DNA of 64,000 nucleotides from an uncultured Bacteroidales bacterium (GCA_900317925.1 ONIQ01000007.1:1-64000), one strand, 5' to 3'; shown: positions 52,511 to 61,841, numbered from the stretch's first letter. The notes: a model not told the origin generated them from the sequence alone. Program-made: numbers and translations.

Positions 52511-53769
52511 CCACAGCATCGGTTTGTACCATCGGCGACGAGATCCTGATCGGACAAATTGTCGATACCAACTCCTCTGCAATTGCACGCGCCTTACAGG
52601 ATTGCGGAATCAAGGTTGAAGATATGGTTTCAATCGGAGATGATAGGAGAGCAATAATCAATACGTTAAAAAGAGAATTAAAGAAGAATTCCATCGTCAT
52701 TGCAACGGGCGGGCTGGGCCCCACCAAAGACGATATCACCAAAGCGGCCCTGGCCCGGCTCAGTGGCAGCAAAGGCTATGTGGTGCATCCCGGACAATTG
52801 GCGGTGGTCCACGATATCCTGGCCTCCCGCGGCTTGGACATGCTGGAAAGCAACCGCCTTCAGGCCAGCGTTCCGGACACCTGCGAGGTCATCGTAAATG
52901 CCCTGGGAACAGCGCCCATCATGGTTTTCCGCTTCCCGGAGGAGCGGTTCGGCCATCCGGCCACCCTCTATTCCCTGCCCGGCGTCCCGCATGAGGCCCT
53001 GGGCGCCCTGCCGCAGATCATGGAAGACATCCACGCGTATTACGCCCTGGACGCCATCCATCACAAGAGCATCATGACCTTCGGGATGGCGGAATCGGCT
53101 CTTGCTGAGAAAATCGCCCCGTGGGAAGACAGCCTGCCGGCGGATATGCACCTGGCTTACCTGCCGAATATGCTCACGGGCGTCAAATTGCGCCTGTCCA
53201 TCTATGGCGGCCGGAAAGAAGAGGAAGAAAAACGCATAGACGAGGCGTTTGCGCGCCTCAAACCCCTTCTGGGGGATAAGATCTATGCCGAGCAGGAAGA
53301 TGACCTGCAGCATGCCATTGGACGCCTCCTGCGCGGTACGGGACGCACGGTCAGCTGTGCAGAATCCTGCACGGGCGGGACCATCGCCGCACTGCTTACT
53401 TCCGTGCCCGGCGCATCGGAGTATTTCCTGGGATCCGTCACCTCATACGCCATTCCGGTCAAAGAAAAAGTGCTGGGTGTCCCGGCGAAGACCATTGCGG
53501 AACACGGTGTGGTCAGCAGCGAGGTTGCTGCGGCCATGGCCGAGGGTGTCCGCCGGCTTACCGGCAGCACCTTCTCCGTCGCGACAACGGGACTCGCCGG
53601 TCCGGGCGGAGACGAGAACAATCCGGTGGGTACGGTGTGGATCGGCGTGTCCGGACCGGCCGGAACCCAGACCTTCCGCAAGCAGTATCACAACGACCGG
53701 AAGCGCAATATTGAGCGATTCGCGGCAGCGGCACTCGACTTTTTGCGGTTAGCCATTATAAATAGCTAA
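52507..53769 (+). CDS. cinA: CinA-like protein (competence/damage-inducible; NMN deamidase domain)
   Basis: 420 residues. The N-terminal MoCF-like (COG1058) domain begins ASVCTIGDEILIGQIVDTNS and contains TGGLGPTKDD; in relatives it acts as an ADP-ribose pyrophosphatase. The C-terminal PncC domain has SCAESCTGGTIAALLTSVPG, YFLGSVTSYA, VVSSEVAAAMAEGVR and TTGLAGPGG, fitting a nicotinamide mononucleotide deamidase for NAD recycling. The ATG at 52507 overlaps the pyrD stop (ATGA). It ends before a strong bidirectional terminator. Confidence 0.93.
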   Translation: MTTASVCTIGDEILIGQIVDTNSSAIARALQDCGIKVEDMVSIGDDRRAIINTLKRELKKNSIVIATGGLGPTKDDITKAALARLSGSKGYVVHPGQLAVVHDILASRGLDMLESNRLQASVPDTCEVIVNALGTAPIMVFRFPEERFGHPATLYSLPGVPHEALGALPQIMEDIHAYYALDAIHHKSIMTFGMAESALAEKIAPWEDSLPADMHLAYLPNMLTGVKLRLSIYGGRKEEEEKRIDEAFARLKPLLGDKIYAEQEDDLQHAIGRLLRGTGRTVSCAESCTGGTIAALLTSVPGASEYFLGSVTSYAIPVKEKVLGVPAKTIAEHGVVSSEVAAAMAEGVRRLTGSTFSVATTGLAGPGGDENNPVGTVWIGVSGPAGTQTFRKQYHNDRKRNIERFAAAALDFLRLAIINS

Positions 53770-53785
53770 CTCATTGATAATAAAC

Positions 53786-53830
53786 AAAAGAAACACAAAT
53801 GTTCTATTATGTAACATTTGTGTTTCTTTT
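53786..53830. terminator. Bidirectional terminator between cinA and the DUF2807 gene
   Basis: Perfect 18-base inverted repeat (53786-53803 with 53813-53830) and a nine-base loop. Its arms begin AAAAG and end CTTTT, so both strands give a stem followed by a T run. It serves the two convergent genes on either side. Confidence 0.95.
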
Positions 53831-53853
53831 CGTTCTATCTTGCTGAATTTCAG

Positions 53854-54762
53854 TTATTTGCGTTCAACTGTGCCATTCTTGATGCCCACCAGCTCGATGA
53901 CCGGATTTCCGGCCATTTTCAGGGAGCCTCCGTTCATCTCGATGCTCAACTTCAGCGACGCGGACTGATCCACTTTCGCTCCGTTGTTGATGACCACCTT
54001 GGCCTCTTCTGCCTCTACGCCGGAGAGGTTCACTTCGCTGGACGCGACAGCCTCGATGTTCAGGGTTTTGGCTGTTCCGGTGCCGTTAACCTTGGAAGCA
54101 TTGGAAGCCGTTACCCCGAGTGTGATGCAATCCCCCGCCGACTCGATCTCGGAGCTGCCCTTGCTGTTCAACTGCATGTCCTTGGACGTCTGGGTGAGTT
54201 TCAGAAGCGAGGTCCCGGCGGTCGTCACGGTAAGGGCGTCACAGGTGGTGACGGTTACGCTGGCCGAACTCTTCTTCTCCAGGTCCAGGGTGATGGTGGG
54301 AGCCTTGACGTTGATTCCTTTGAGGATGCCACTGTCGGTCATCTTGAGGGCGAACGTGTTGGATTTGAACTCGGCATTTGTACTTACGGTCGCATTGTCC
54401 TGAATGGTCAGGGCTTCCAGGGAAGGAACCTGAACCACGGCGCGCAGAACGGCTTTGGAAGCATTGCGGCCCTTGAACAGCTTCTTCACCTGAGCCGGGA
54501 TTTTCCGCTCGTCCAGATTGATGTACAAGGTCTTTTGTTTTACGTAAACCATGACAAAGCCGGAAAGCACATCATCTACGACCACTTTGGCACCGTAAAA
54601 ATTGGAGGGATTAACCGTAACCTCGAAAGAATCGGATACGTCTATTCCGTTGAACTCCGCAAGGTTGCTGAAGTCCAGTTCACGGGTCTGTGCCGAAAGG
54701 GCTACCCCCGAGAACAATCCCAGCATCGCTGTGATTACAACAAATAAAATTCTGTGTTTCAT
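53854..54762 (-). CDS. DUF2807 (GIN domain) exported protein
   Basis: 302 residues. Signal peptide about 1-24 (ending LSAQT). The mature protein starts FNGIDVSDSFEVTVN, the usual opening of DUF2807, and continues as repeated short strands with small residues (NATVSTNAEFKSNTF, SSEIESAGDCITLGV, GSSEVNLSGVEAEEA-like pattern), consistent with a right-handed beta-helix. The family occurs widely in Bacteroidota as putative adhesin-like proteins of unknown function. It follows the ABC-F gene by 18 bases on the same strand and ends at the bidirectional terminator. Confidence 0.9.
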   Translation of the reverse strand: MKHRILFVVITAMLGLFSGVALSAQTRELDFSNLAEFNGIDVSDSFEVTVNPSNFYGAKVVVDDVLSGFVMVYVKQKTLYINLDERKIPAQVKKLFKGRNASKAVLRAVVQVPSLEALTIQDNATVSTNAEFKSNTFALKMTDSGILKGINVKAPTITLDLEKKSSASVTVTTCDALTVTTAGTSLLKLTQTSKDMQLNSKGSSEIESAGDCITLGVTASNASKVNGTGTAKTLNIEAVASSEVNLSGVEAEEAKVVINNGAKVDQSASLKLSIEMNGGSLKMAGNPVIELVGIKNGTVERK

Positions 54763-54780
54763 AAGCGTATGACTTTTTAT

Positions 54781-56709
54781 TTATAGTGTTTCTTCCATTA
54801 ATTTTTCCCATTCAGCCGTCCGGGCATCCAGGTCGCGCTTCTTCTCCAGGTAGTCTCGCGTCAGTTCCATGACATCGTCCTTCTCCGTGGGGGCGGACAG
54901 GATTTTCTCGATGGCGGCCATCTCCTTCTCCCGTTTCGCAATCTCATCCTCCAGGAAGGCGATGCGGCTACGTAGCTTGCGCGCTTCCTTCGATTCGGTC
55001 TTTCTCACCTGGAATTCCTGGCGGGCGGTCGATTTGACGGGATCGGCCGGTTTGGCCGCCTCCCCTTTCGGAAAACGCCTTTCCAGCTCCTGCAGGGTCT
55101 CCATTTTGCGTTTCTGGAGGAATTCCGTCACGCTACCCAGGTGTTCGCGCACCTTTCCGTCCCGAAATTCGTACATCTTGTCCACCAGGCCGTCCAGGAA
55201 ATCCCTGTCGTGGGATACAACAAGCAACGTGCCATCATAGGCCTTCAGCGCCTGTTTCAGGATGTCTTTCGACTTGATATCCATGTGGTTGGTAGGTTCG
55301 TCCAGGGCCAGGAGGTTGTAAGGCTGCAGCATCAGCTTGGCCATTCCCAGCCGGGCCCGTTCCCCGCCGCTCAGGACCGATACCTTCTTGTCGATGTCTT
55401 CGCCGCGGAATAAGAACTGCGCCAGAATGTCGCGCAGCTTCGTGCGGTTCTCGGCCGTGGCAATCCGGTCCAGCGTTCCGAACACGGTGTCGTTCTTATC
55501 CAGGATATCTTCCTGATTCTGGGCAAAATAGCCGATGTGGACGTTGTGTCCCAGCCGGGCTTCCCCCGAAATAGGGTCCAACTCCCCTGCCACGACCCGC
55601 ATCAGCGTGGTCTTTCCTTCGCCGTTGCGGCCGATCAGGGCCACCTTCTCTCCCCGTCGAATCTCAATCTGGGCATCGCGGAAGACCACTTTCTGGGGAT
55701 ATCCCACCGTCAGGTCCGTCCCCTTGAAGACCACGTCCCCGGCTCGCGGGGCCGGCGGAAACTTCACGGTTAGCCGCACGTTGTCCGTCTCGTCAATCTC
55801 GATCCGGTCCAGTTTCTCCAACGCCTTGATGCGGGACTGCACCTGGTTCGATTTGGTGGCTTTGTACCGGAAACGGTTGATGAAATCTTCCGTCTTCTCG
55901 ATCATCCGCTGCTGGTTCTCGTAGGCGGCCGTCTGCTGGGAAAGCCGCTCTGCACGCAGGGTAACATACTGGCTATAAGGCACTTTATAATCGTGGATAT
56001 GGCCCAGCATCACCTCCACCGTGCGGTTGGTAACATTGTCCAGGAACTTCCGGTCATGGGATACCAGCATCAGGGAACCGTGATAGCGCTTCAGGTAATC
56101 TTCCAGCCACTCGATGGATTCAATGTCCAGGTGGTTGGTCGGTTCGTCCAGCAGCAGCACGTCCGGTGCCGAGAGCAGGATCTTGGCCAGTTCGATGCGC
56201 ATGTTCCAGCCCTGGCTGAAGGTCTCGGTCAGGCGGTCGAAGTCTTCGTCCTTGAAACCAAGGCCCAGCAGGGTGCGTTCCGCCTGTACGCGCGGGGGCT
56301 CCGAATGGGAAACGTTCAGCGTATCGCTGATTTCATTCATTCGTTCAATTAACCCAAAATAAGCGTCTGATTCATAATCTGTCCGTTCAGCAAGTTCTGC
56401 GGAGATGGCATCCATTTCCCGCTCCAGCGCCAGCAAGGCGTCGAAGGCGGTCATGGTCTCCTCCATCACGGTGCGGCCGCGATGGTGCTCCATGATCTGG
56501 GGCAGGTAGCCGATGCGCAGGTGGACCGGTTTGTCAATCTGGCCGGAAGTGGGGTTCTGCAGGCCGCAAATGAGCTTCAGCAGCGTTGATTTTCCGGCCC
56601 CGTTCTTCCCTACCAGTCCGATTTTGTCCGATTCGCTGATATGGAAACTCACCCCGTCCAGGAGGGTCCAGCTTCCGTACGATACGGTCAGGTTGTTGAT
56701 GGATATCAT
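54781..56709 (-). CDS. ABC-F family ribosome-associated ATPase
   Basis: 642 residues, two ABC ATPase cassettes on one chain and no membrane segment. Such proteins act on ribosomes (translation or antibiotic protection). First cassette: Walker A GKNGAGKST, signature FSQGWNMRIELA, Walker B VLLLDEPTNHLD. Then a charged linker (the P-site tRNA interaction region, about 240-310). Second cassette: GRNGEGKTT, LSGGERARLGMAK and LLALDEPTNHMD. The C-terminal 100 residues are a Lys/Glu-rich coiled coil. The subfamily cannot be assigned with confidence. The start at 56709 (MISINNLTVSYG) overlaps the thioesterase stop by four bases. Confidence 0.95.
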   Translation of the reverse strand: MISINNLTVSYGSWTLLDGVSFHISESDKIGLVGKNGAGKSTLLKLICGLQNPTSGQIDKPVHLRIGYLPQIMEHHRGRTVMEETMTAFDALLALEREMDAISAELAERTDYESDAYFGLIERMNEISDTLNVSHSEPPRVQAERTLLGLGFKDEDFDRLTETFSQGWNMRIELAKILLSAPDVLLLDEPTNHLDIESIEWLEDYLKRYHGSLMLVSHDRKFLDNVTNRTVEVMLGHIHDYKVPYSQYVTLRAERLSQQTAAYENQQRMIEKTEDFINRFRYKATKSNQVQSRIKALEKLDRIEIDETDNVRLTVKFPPAPRAGDVVFKGTDLTVGYPQKVVFRDAQIEIRRGEKVALIGRNGEGKTTLMRVVAGELDPISGEARLGHNVHIGYFAQNQEDILDKNDTVFGTLDRIATAENRTKLRDILAQFLFRGEDIDKKVSVLSGGERARLGMAKLMLQPYNLLALDEPTNHMDIKSKDILKQALKAYDGTLLVVSHDRDFLDGLVDKMYEFRDGKVREHLGSVTEFLQKRKMETLQELERRFPKGEAAKPADPVKSTARQEFQVRKTESKEARKLRSRIAFLEDEIAKREKEMAAIEKILSAPTEKDDVMELTRDYLEKKRDLDARTAEWEKLMEETL

Positions 56710-57119
56710 TTCTCGTCCAGCCGGGCGGCGATCAGGTCGGCCAGTTTCTGCGGGCAACGGGTCGGCCGTCCGGTCTCCTTGTTCAGGAAACCGAGTACCA
56801 CCGCGCCTTCCGCGCACAGCACGCCGTCCTGGTTGTAAACCGCCTGTTTTACGGTGAGTTTCGCCATCGGGACACTCTCAATGGACGCCACTGCGCGCAT
56901 GACATCGCCCATGTGGGCGGGATGCTTGAATTTGCATTCGACGGAAACGATGGGGATGGTGACGCCTTCCTGCTCGCATTGCTCGATGGGATAGCCGCCC
57001 TCTTTCATCATCAGATTCCGTGCGCACTCGAAGTAGCGGATATAGTTCGAGTGATGCACAATGCCCATCTGGTCGGTTTCATAGTAACGGACCGGAAAGG
57101 ATGTTTCAAAGTACATCAT
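56706..57119 (-). CDS. Acyl-CoA thioesterase, YbgC/4HBT hotdog fold
   Basis: 137 residues. Small hotdog-fold thioesterase hydrolysing acyl-CoA or acyl-ACP. The family motif is clear: RYYETDQMGIVHHSNYIRYFE, with the catalytic Asp, followed by FECARNLMMKE and VSVECKFKHPAHMGD. The substrate is not deducible. It lies between valS and the ABC-F gene and overlaps both by four bases, so translation is coupled. M1 or M2 could be the start; the overlap favours M1 at 57119. Confidence 0.93.
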   Translation of the reverse strand: MMYFETSFPVRYYETDQMGIVHHSNYIRYFECARNLMMKEGGYPIEQCEQEGVTIPIVSVECKFKHPAHMGDVMRAVASIESVPMAKLTVKQAVYNQDGVLCAEGAVVLGFLNKETGRPTRCPQKLADLIAARLDEK

Positions 57120-59776
57120 TTTCGTAATGCTTTCAATTGATTCTCAATACTTTCGATGGCAGAAAGGGCGTCGGCCTCCTTCTTGCGTTCCACTGCCACG
57201 ACGGCCTCGGGTGCATGGGCGACAAATTGCTCATTGGACAGTTTGCGGCGTACACCCTCCAGGAACCCCTTCTTGTGGGCCAGTTCGGCCTCCAGTTTGG
57301 CGATTTCCTCGTCGGCATTCACCAGACCCGTCAGCGGGACGAAGAGCTCGGCGGTGCGGACCAACAGGGCCACGCCCATGGCGGTATCGCCGAAATCCTC
57401 CACCACTTCCGTGCCGGAAAGGCCGGCCAGTTTCGCGACCACCGGCAGCATTTCCTGCGGGAAGGAAGCCTTTACCTTCAAGGCGAGCGCCTCCTTCGGC
57501 GGGATGTTCTTCTGCGCGCGGACGCCGCGGATGGCGACGATGGCCTCCCGGGCCAGGTCGAACCGCTCCAGGAAGGCGGCATCGTACGCCTCGGCCTTGG
57601 GGGTAGCGGCATACATGATGGTCTCCCCTTCTTTCCGGTCGGCCAGATGCTGCCACAGTTCCTCGGTGATGAACGGCATCACCGGGTGCACCAGTTTCAG
57701 CAGGGCGTCGAAGAAGGACAGGGTGGCATCGTAGGTAGCCCGGTCGATGGGGGCGCCCCAGGCGGGCTTCACCAGTTCCAGGTACCACGAGCAGAATTCG
57801 TCCCAGAAGAGTTTAAAAATGGTCATCAGCGCATCGGAGATGCGGAATTTGCTGTAATGGCCTTCCACCGTTTCGATGGTACGGGACAGCTGGTCGCGGA
57901 ACCATTTGACCGCCAGGGCGGAAGCCGCTGCCTGCGGGGCGCTGTCGTCCACCGTCCAGCCTTGGATGAGCCGGAAGGAGTTCCAGATCTTCGCGCAGAA
58001 ATTGCGTCCCTGCTGCACCTGCGATTCATCGTAGAAGATGTCGTTGCCGGCGCTGGAGCACAGCAACATGCCGATGCGGACGGCATCGGCACCATATTCG
58101 GCGATGAGTTTCAGCGGGTCGGGGCTATTGCCCAGGGTCTTGGACATCTTGCGGCCCAGTTTGTCGCGCACGATGCCGGTGAAATACACGTTGGAGAAGG
58201 GCTCCTTGCCCATGAACTCCTCGCCGGCCATGATCATGCGGGCCACCCAGAAGAAGATGATATCCGGTCCCGTCACCAGGTCATTGGTGGGATAATAATA
58301 GGCCAGGTCCTTGTTGGGCTGATGTTCGGGATGGCCGGGTTTCTCCGGATCGAACACCGAAATAGGCCACAGCCAGGAAGAGAACCAGGTATCCAGCACG
58401 TCTTCGTCCTGCTTCAGGTCTTCAGCCTTGAGGGACGGGTTGATGGCCTGTGCGGCCTTCAGCGCCGCTTCCGGGGTGGCTTCCACCACGTAGGATCCGT
58501 CCGGCAGGTACCAAGCCGGGATGCGCTGTCCCCACCACAGCTGGCGGGAGATGCACCAGTCGCGGGCGTTCTCCATCCAATGGCGGTAGGTATTCACGTA
58601 TTTCTCGGGAATGAACTGCGTGCGGCCGCTTTCCACCGTCTCCAGGGCTGTGGCGGCCAGCTTTTCCATCTTCAGGAACCACTGGGCGGAAAGTTTCGGT
58701 TCGATCACCGCATCCGTCCGCTCGCTGTATCCCACCGGCGAGGTGTAGTCTTCCACCTTCAGCAGGTTGCCGGATTCCTCCAGCATCTTCACGATCTTCT
58801 TGCGGGCCACGAAACGGTCCTCACCCACCAGGATCTGCGCTTTCTCGTTCAGTTTTCCGTGATCGTCGATGATTTCCAGCACGGGCAGGTTGTGCCGCAG
58901 GCCGATTTCATAGTCGTGCACATCGTGCGCCGGCGTCACCTTCAGGCAGCCGGTACCGAAGTCCATCTCCACGTAATCGTCCTCGATCACCGGAATCTCC
59001 CGGTTGATGAGCGGGATGAGCACCTTCTTGCCTTTCAGCCAGAAATGCCGCTCGTCCTTCGGATTCACGCAGATGGCGGCATCGGCCATGATGGTCTCCG
59101 GACGCGTGGTGGCAATGACCAGGAACTTGTCCGTGGGCTTGCCGTTGCCGTCGGAGATGTAGTATTTCAGGTGATAGAAATGGCTCTGGGTGTCTTTGTG
59201 TTTCACTTCGTCGTCACTCACGGCCGTGAGGGCCTCGGGATCCCAGTTCACCATGCGGACGCCCTTGTAGATCCATCCTTTCTTGTAGAAATAGACAAAG
59301 GTATTGATAACGGCCTCGCTCAGGGCCGGTTCCATGGTGAAGCGGGTGCGGTCCCAGTCGCAGGAGCAGCCGAGTTTGCGCAGCTGCTGCAGGATAATGC
59401 CGCCATGCTCCTCCTTCCACTCCCATGCGTGTTTGAGGAATTCCTCGCGGCCGATATCTTCCTTGTGGATACCCTGGGCCTTGAGTTTGGCCACCACCTT
59501 GCTTTCCGTAGCGATGGAGGCATGGTCCGTGCCCGGCACCCAGCAGGCGTTCTTGCCGTCCATGCGGGCCTTGCGGATGAGCACATCGTTCAGCGTGTTG
59601 TTCAAGACATGCCCCATGTGCAGGATGCCCGTCACGTTCGGCGGCGGAATCACGATCGTATAGGGTTCTTTATCATTCGGTTCCGAATGGAAAAACTTAT
59701 TATCCAGCCAGTAGGCATACCATTTGTCCTCCACCTGGGAGGCATCGTATTTGGCCGGTAAATCTGTTTGCTTCAT
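57116..59776 (-). CDS. valS: Valine--tRNA ligase
   Basis: 886 residues, normal length. Class I synthetase that charges tRNA-Val. The nucleotide-binding motif appears as PPNVTGILHMGHVLN and the KMSKS loop as GRKMSKTLGNSPDPL. The editing (CP1) domain lies about 190-340 (TTRPETIMADAAI). The C-terminal coiled-coil that grips tRNA is at about 815-885 (LVNADEEIAKLEAELAHKKG). First gene of the valS-thioesterase-ABC-F-DUF2807 run. The minus-strand TATCTTTG box at 59799-59806 lies 22 bases before the start. Confidence 0.98.
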   Translation of the reverse strand: MKQTDLPAKYDASQVEDKWYAYWLDNKFFHSEPNDKEPYTIVIPPPNVTGILHMGHVLNNTLNDVLIRKARMDGKNACWVPGTDHASIATESKVVAKLKAQGIHKEDIGREEFLKHAWEWKEEHGGIILQQLRKLGCSCDWDRTRFTMEPALSEAVINTFVYFYKKGWIYKGVRMVNWDPEALTAVSDDEVKHKDTQSHFYHLKYYISDGNGKPTDKFLVIATTRPETIMADAAICVNPKDERHFWLKGKKVLIPLINREIPVIEDDYVEMDFGTGCLKVTPAHDVHDYEIGLRHNLPVLEIIDDHGKLNEKAQILVGEDRFVARKKIVKMLEESGNLLKVEDYTSPVGYSERTDAVIEPKLSAQWFLKMEKLAATALETVESGRTQFIPEKYVNTYRHWMENARDWCISRQLWWGQRIPAWYLPDGSYVVEATPEAALKAAQAINPSLKAEDLKQDEDVLDTWFSSWLWPISVFDPEKPGHPEHQPNKDLAYYYPTNDLVTGPDIIFFWVARMIMAGEEFMGKEPFSNVYFTGIVRDKLGRKMSKTLGNSPDPLKLIAEYGADAVRIGMLLCSSAGNDIFYDESQVQQGRNFCAKIWNSFRLIQGWTVDDSAPQAAASALAVKWFRDQLSRTIETVEGHYSKFRISDALMTIFKLFWDEFCSWYLELVKPAWGAPIDRATYDATLSFFDALLKLVHPVMPFITEELWQHLADRKEGETIMYAATPKAEAYDAAFLERFDLAREAIVAIRGVRAQKNIPPKEALALKVKASFPQEMLPVVAKLAGLSGTEVVEDFGDTAMGVALLVRTAELFVPLTGLVNADEEIAKLEAELAHKKGFLEGVRRKLSNEQFVAHAPEAVVAVERKKEADALSAIESIENQLKALRK

Positions 59777-59798
59777 ACTGTATCTTTCTATAATCTTA

Positions 59799-59839
59799 CA
59801 AAGATACTACATTTATTTGGAAAAACTTGCTTACATTTG
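59799..59839. promoter_or_regulatory. Divergent promoter elements of valS and the DUF3467 gene
   Basis: Minus strand TATCTTTG (59799-59806) for valS and plus strand TACATTTG (59832-59839) for DUF3467, which starts 20 bases later. Upstream TTTG elements at the standard spacing were not found for either. Confidence 0.55.
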
Positions 59840-59859
59840 CATAGATTAAAACATGAATC

Positions 59860-60159
59860 ATGGATAACAACAACACGCAGAAACAAATCCAACTGGAACT
59901 GAAGCCGGAGATCGCCCGGGGAACCTACTCCAACCTGGCCATCATCACGCACTCCCACAGCGAGTTCATCATCGATTTCGCCACCATGCTGCCCGGACAG
60001 CCGAAGCCAGAAGTCAGCAACCGCATCATCATGACGCCGGAACACACGAAACGTCTCCTGAACGCGCTCATGGACAATATCACCAAGTATGAAAGCCAGT
60101 TCGGATTCATCGACCTGGGAATGCCCATGCCCGATTTCTCCAACGGTCCCAAATCCTAA
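59860..60159 (+). CDS. DUF3467 family protein
   Basis: 99 residues. Conserved small protein of unknown function, common in Bacteroidota and other phyla. Typical wording: LELKPEIARGTYSNLAIITHSHSE (in parts), FIIDFATMLPGQPKPEVSNRI, IIMTPEHTKRLLNAL and the end FIDLGMPMPDF. No signal peptide or membrane segment. First gene of a plus-strand unit; kdsC follows after three bases. Confidence 0.93.
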   Translation: MDNNNTQKQIQLELKPEIARGTYSNLAIITHSHSEFIIDFATMLPGQPKPEVSNRIIMTPEHTKRLLNALMDNITKYESQFGFIDLGMPMPDFSNGPKS

Positions 60160-60162
60160 ACC

Positions 60163-60687
60163 ATGGCAGACCTGAAAAAGATCCGTGCCTTCGCCTTCGA
60201 TATTGACGGGGTGATGACCGACGGCGGCCTGCTGTGCGACCTGAACGGAGAATTGTACCGCTGCTTTGACGCCAAGGACGGATTTGCCGTCCGGATGGCA
60301 AGCATGAAGGGGTATCCCGTGGCGGTCATTACGGGCGGACGCTCGCTCACCATCCGGGCACGCTACCGTACCTGCGGCCTTCCCCAGGAAGACATCTACC
60401 TGGGGTCACGGGACAAAATCGTGGATTTCCGGGATTTCTGCCGCCGGTACAAGCTGGATGCCTCGGAGGTGATGTATTTCGGTGACGACATTCCCGACAT
60501 CGAAACCATGCAGGCCGCCGGCGTGGGCGCCTGCCCGTGCGACGCGGTCCCTGAAGCCATCGCCGCAGCAGACTGGGTCTCTTCCCGACCCGGCGGAAAA
60601 GGCTGCGTGCGCGAGGGAATCGAGATCGTCTTGAAACTGCGCGGCGACTGGGAATTCGACGTGGCGGTCTATACAAAATTGTATTAG
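60163..60687 (+). CDS. kdsC: 3-deoxy-D-manno-octulosonate 8-phosphate phosphatase KdsC
   Basis: 174 residues. HAD-superfamily phosphatase releasing Kdo, the inner-core LPS sugar. Motif I is AFDIDGVMTDGGL (nucleophile Asp), motif II VAVITGGRS, and motif IV FGDDIPDIETM. There is no cap domain, as expected for this C0 tetrameric family. Together with LptD it supports LPS production. Start and stop lie three and two bases from the neighbouring genes, so the DUF3467-kdsC-maf genes form an operon. Confidence 0.95.
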   Translation: MADLKKIRAFAFDIDGVMTDGGLLCDLNGELYRCFDAKDGFAVRMASMKGYPVAVITGGRSLTIRARYRTCGLPQEDIYLGSRDKIVDFRDFCRRYKLDASEVMYFGDDIPDIETMQAAGVGACPCDAVPEAIAAADWVSSRPGGKGCVREGIEIVLKLRGDWEFDVAVYTKLY

Positions 60688-60689
60688 GA

Positions 60690-61304
60690 ATGAAACGGCT
60701 GATTCTCGGAAGCAATTCCCCTCGGAGACGCGAGCTCTTAAAAGGGCTTGGCGTTGATTTTACGATAGATACGGAGAATTACTTCCAGGAGAACTTTGGT
60801 CCGGATGTCCCCTATGACGAGGTGCCCCGGCTGATGGCCGAAGGCAAGTCCGACGGCTTTCACCGCCCTCTCGAGGAGGATGAGATCCTCCTGACGGCAG
60901 ACACGATGGTCATCCTGCCCGGCTCCCCTGCCGGCGGTACCGGAAGGACGGAACGCCGGGGCGAAATCCTGGGCAAGCCGAAAGACCGGGAAGATGCCAT
61001 CCGCATGCTGCGGGACCTTTCCGGCCGCGAACATCACGTGATAACGGCGGTGACCGTCCGCGACTGCCATCGTCGCAAGACCATCTCGGACACCACGGAA
61101 GTCTGGTTCAAACCCTTGACCGATGCCGAAATCACCTGGTACGTAGATACCTACAAACCTTTCGACAAAGCCGGCGCCTATGCCATCCAGGAATGGATCG
61201 GCTACATCGGCATCAGCCGCATCGACGGTTCTTACTTCAATGTGGTGGGCTTCCCGGTCCACCGGGTCTATGAACTCCTCCGGGAATTCGGTGTGGTGTT
61301 TTAA
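60690..61304 (+). CDS. Maf-like nucleoside triphosphate pyrophosphatase
   Basis: 204 residues. Hydrolyses non-canonical or dTTP/UTP-type nucleotides. The signature is at the start: LILGSNSPRRRELLKGLG, followed by LLTADTMVIL (catalytic Asp), LGKPKDREDAI, and later YAIQEWIGYIG with FNVVGFPVHRVYELL. YhdE (dTTP/UTP) versus YceF (m7GTP) type cannot be decided firmly; the QEW form of the mid motif resembles the YhdE group. Follows kdsC by two bases. Confidence 0.93.
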   Translation: MKRLILGSNSPRRRELLKGLGVDFTIDTENYFQENFGPDVPYDEVPRLMAEGKSDGFHRPLEEDEILLTADTMVILPGSPAGGTGRTERRGEILGKPKDREDAIRMLRDLSGREHHVITAVTVRDCHRRKTISDTTEVWFKPLTDAEITWYVDTYKPFDKAGAYAIQEWIGYIGISRIDGSYFNVVGFPVHRVYELLREFGVVF

Positions 61305-61316
61305 TCGACAAAAACG

Positions 61317-61688
61317 ATGCTGGGAACCCGATTTTTGATGCTTTTGTTGTTTCTTGCCGGCCCGCTGCGGATCGGCCAGGTGACCTGGATCCCGGAAGCC
61401 GTGGATCCGGAGGCGCACACAGCGCGCGTGGTGCTGGAATATGTACTGGACGTGCCTGCGGAAGAAATGGAGGGCCTTTATGTCCAGATTTCCTTCACCA
61501 GAGACAACATCTTCTACTGGAAAGAAAGCTTTGGGGTAGAAACGCTGTCCGGCAAGCTGACAGGCGAACTGGAAGAGCTGGAACCGGAAGACGAGCACAC
61601 CGGTCCGGTCTTGTACGATGCCGAATTCACCCTCTACGACGCTGCCGGCAGGAAACTGGACAGCAACGTCCAGCAAATACCACTGTAG
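61317..61688 (+). CDS. Small exported protein of unknown function
   Basis: 123 residues, not recognised. A hydrophobic N-terminus (MLGTRFLMLLLFLAGPLRI) may be a signal peptide or anchor. The mature part has short beta-strands (ARVVLEYVLDVP, LYVQISFTRDNIFYW, VLYDAEFTLYDAAGRKL) that look like a small all-beta, perhaps C2- or Ig-like, domain. The acidic stretch EELEPEDEHTG sits between strands. It follows maf by 12 bases and ends near the candidate minus-strand RNA. Coding is supported by the operon position and codon pattern only. Confidence 0.6.
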   Translation: MLGTRFLMLLLFLAGPLRIGQVTWIPEAVDPEAHTARVVLEYVLDVPAEEMEGLYVQISFTRDNIFYWKESFGVETLSGKLTGELEELEPEDEHTGPVLYDAEFTLYDAAGRKLDSNVQQIPL

Positions 61689-61716
61689 CGTTCCCGCCCG
61701 GCACAATGACCGGCCC

Positions 61717-61836
61717 TAAAGAAAAAGAGGACCGACGCATCACGCGCGGGTCACTCTCACTAACCACATAATTAATAACACTAAAACTAATAACCAATAG
61801 GCTGAGACGGGAAAAGAACTCTCTCGTTCTGCAACC
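61717..61836 (-). ncRNA. Candidate independent small RNA, about 115-120 nt
   Basis: Transcribed leftward from the promoter at 61842-61872. Near the 5' end the RNA has a perfect 5-base hairpin AGAAC / GUUCU (61815-61830). At the 3' end an imperfect nine-base stem (61730-61738 with 61744-61752; one mismatch and one G-U) is followed by a U-rich tail CTCTTTTTCTTT (61717-61729). No protein gene lies downstream on this strand. It does not fit 4.5S, 6S, tmRNA or RNase P as I know them. It encloses one nine-codon reading frame (MWLVRVTRA), so a leader peptide or attenuator is an alternative reading. Confidence 0.5.
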
Positions 61837-61841
61837 CGGCA

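Noticed and set aside
57137..59761. Plus-strand open frame of 874 codons opposite valS
   Set aside because: It mirrors valS, which has full synthetase motifs. The mirror frame is rich in His, Gln, Gly and Asp without any domain, as expected from a GC-rich antisense frame.
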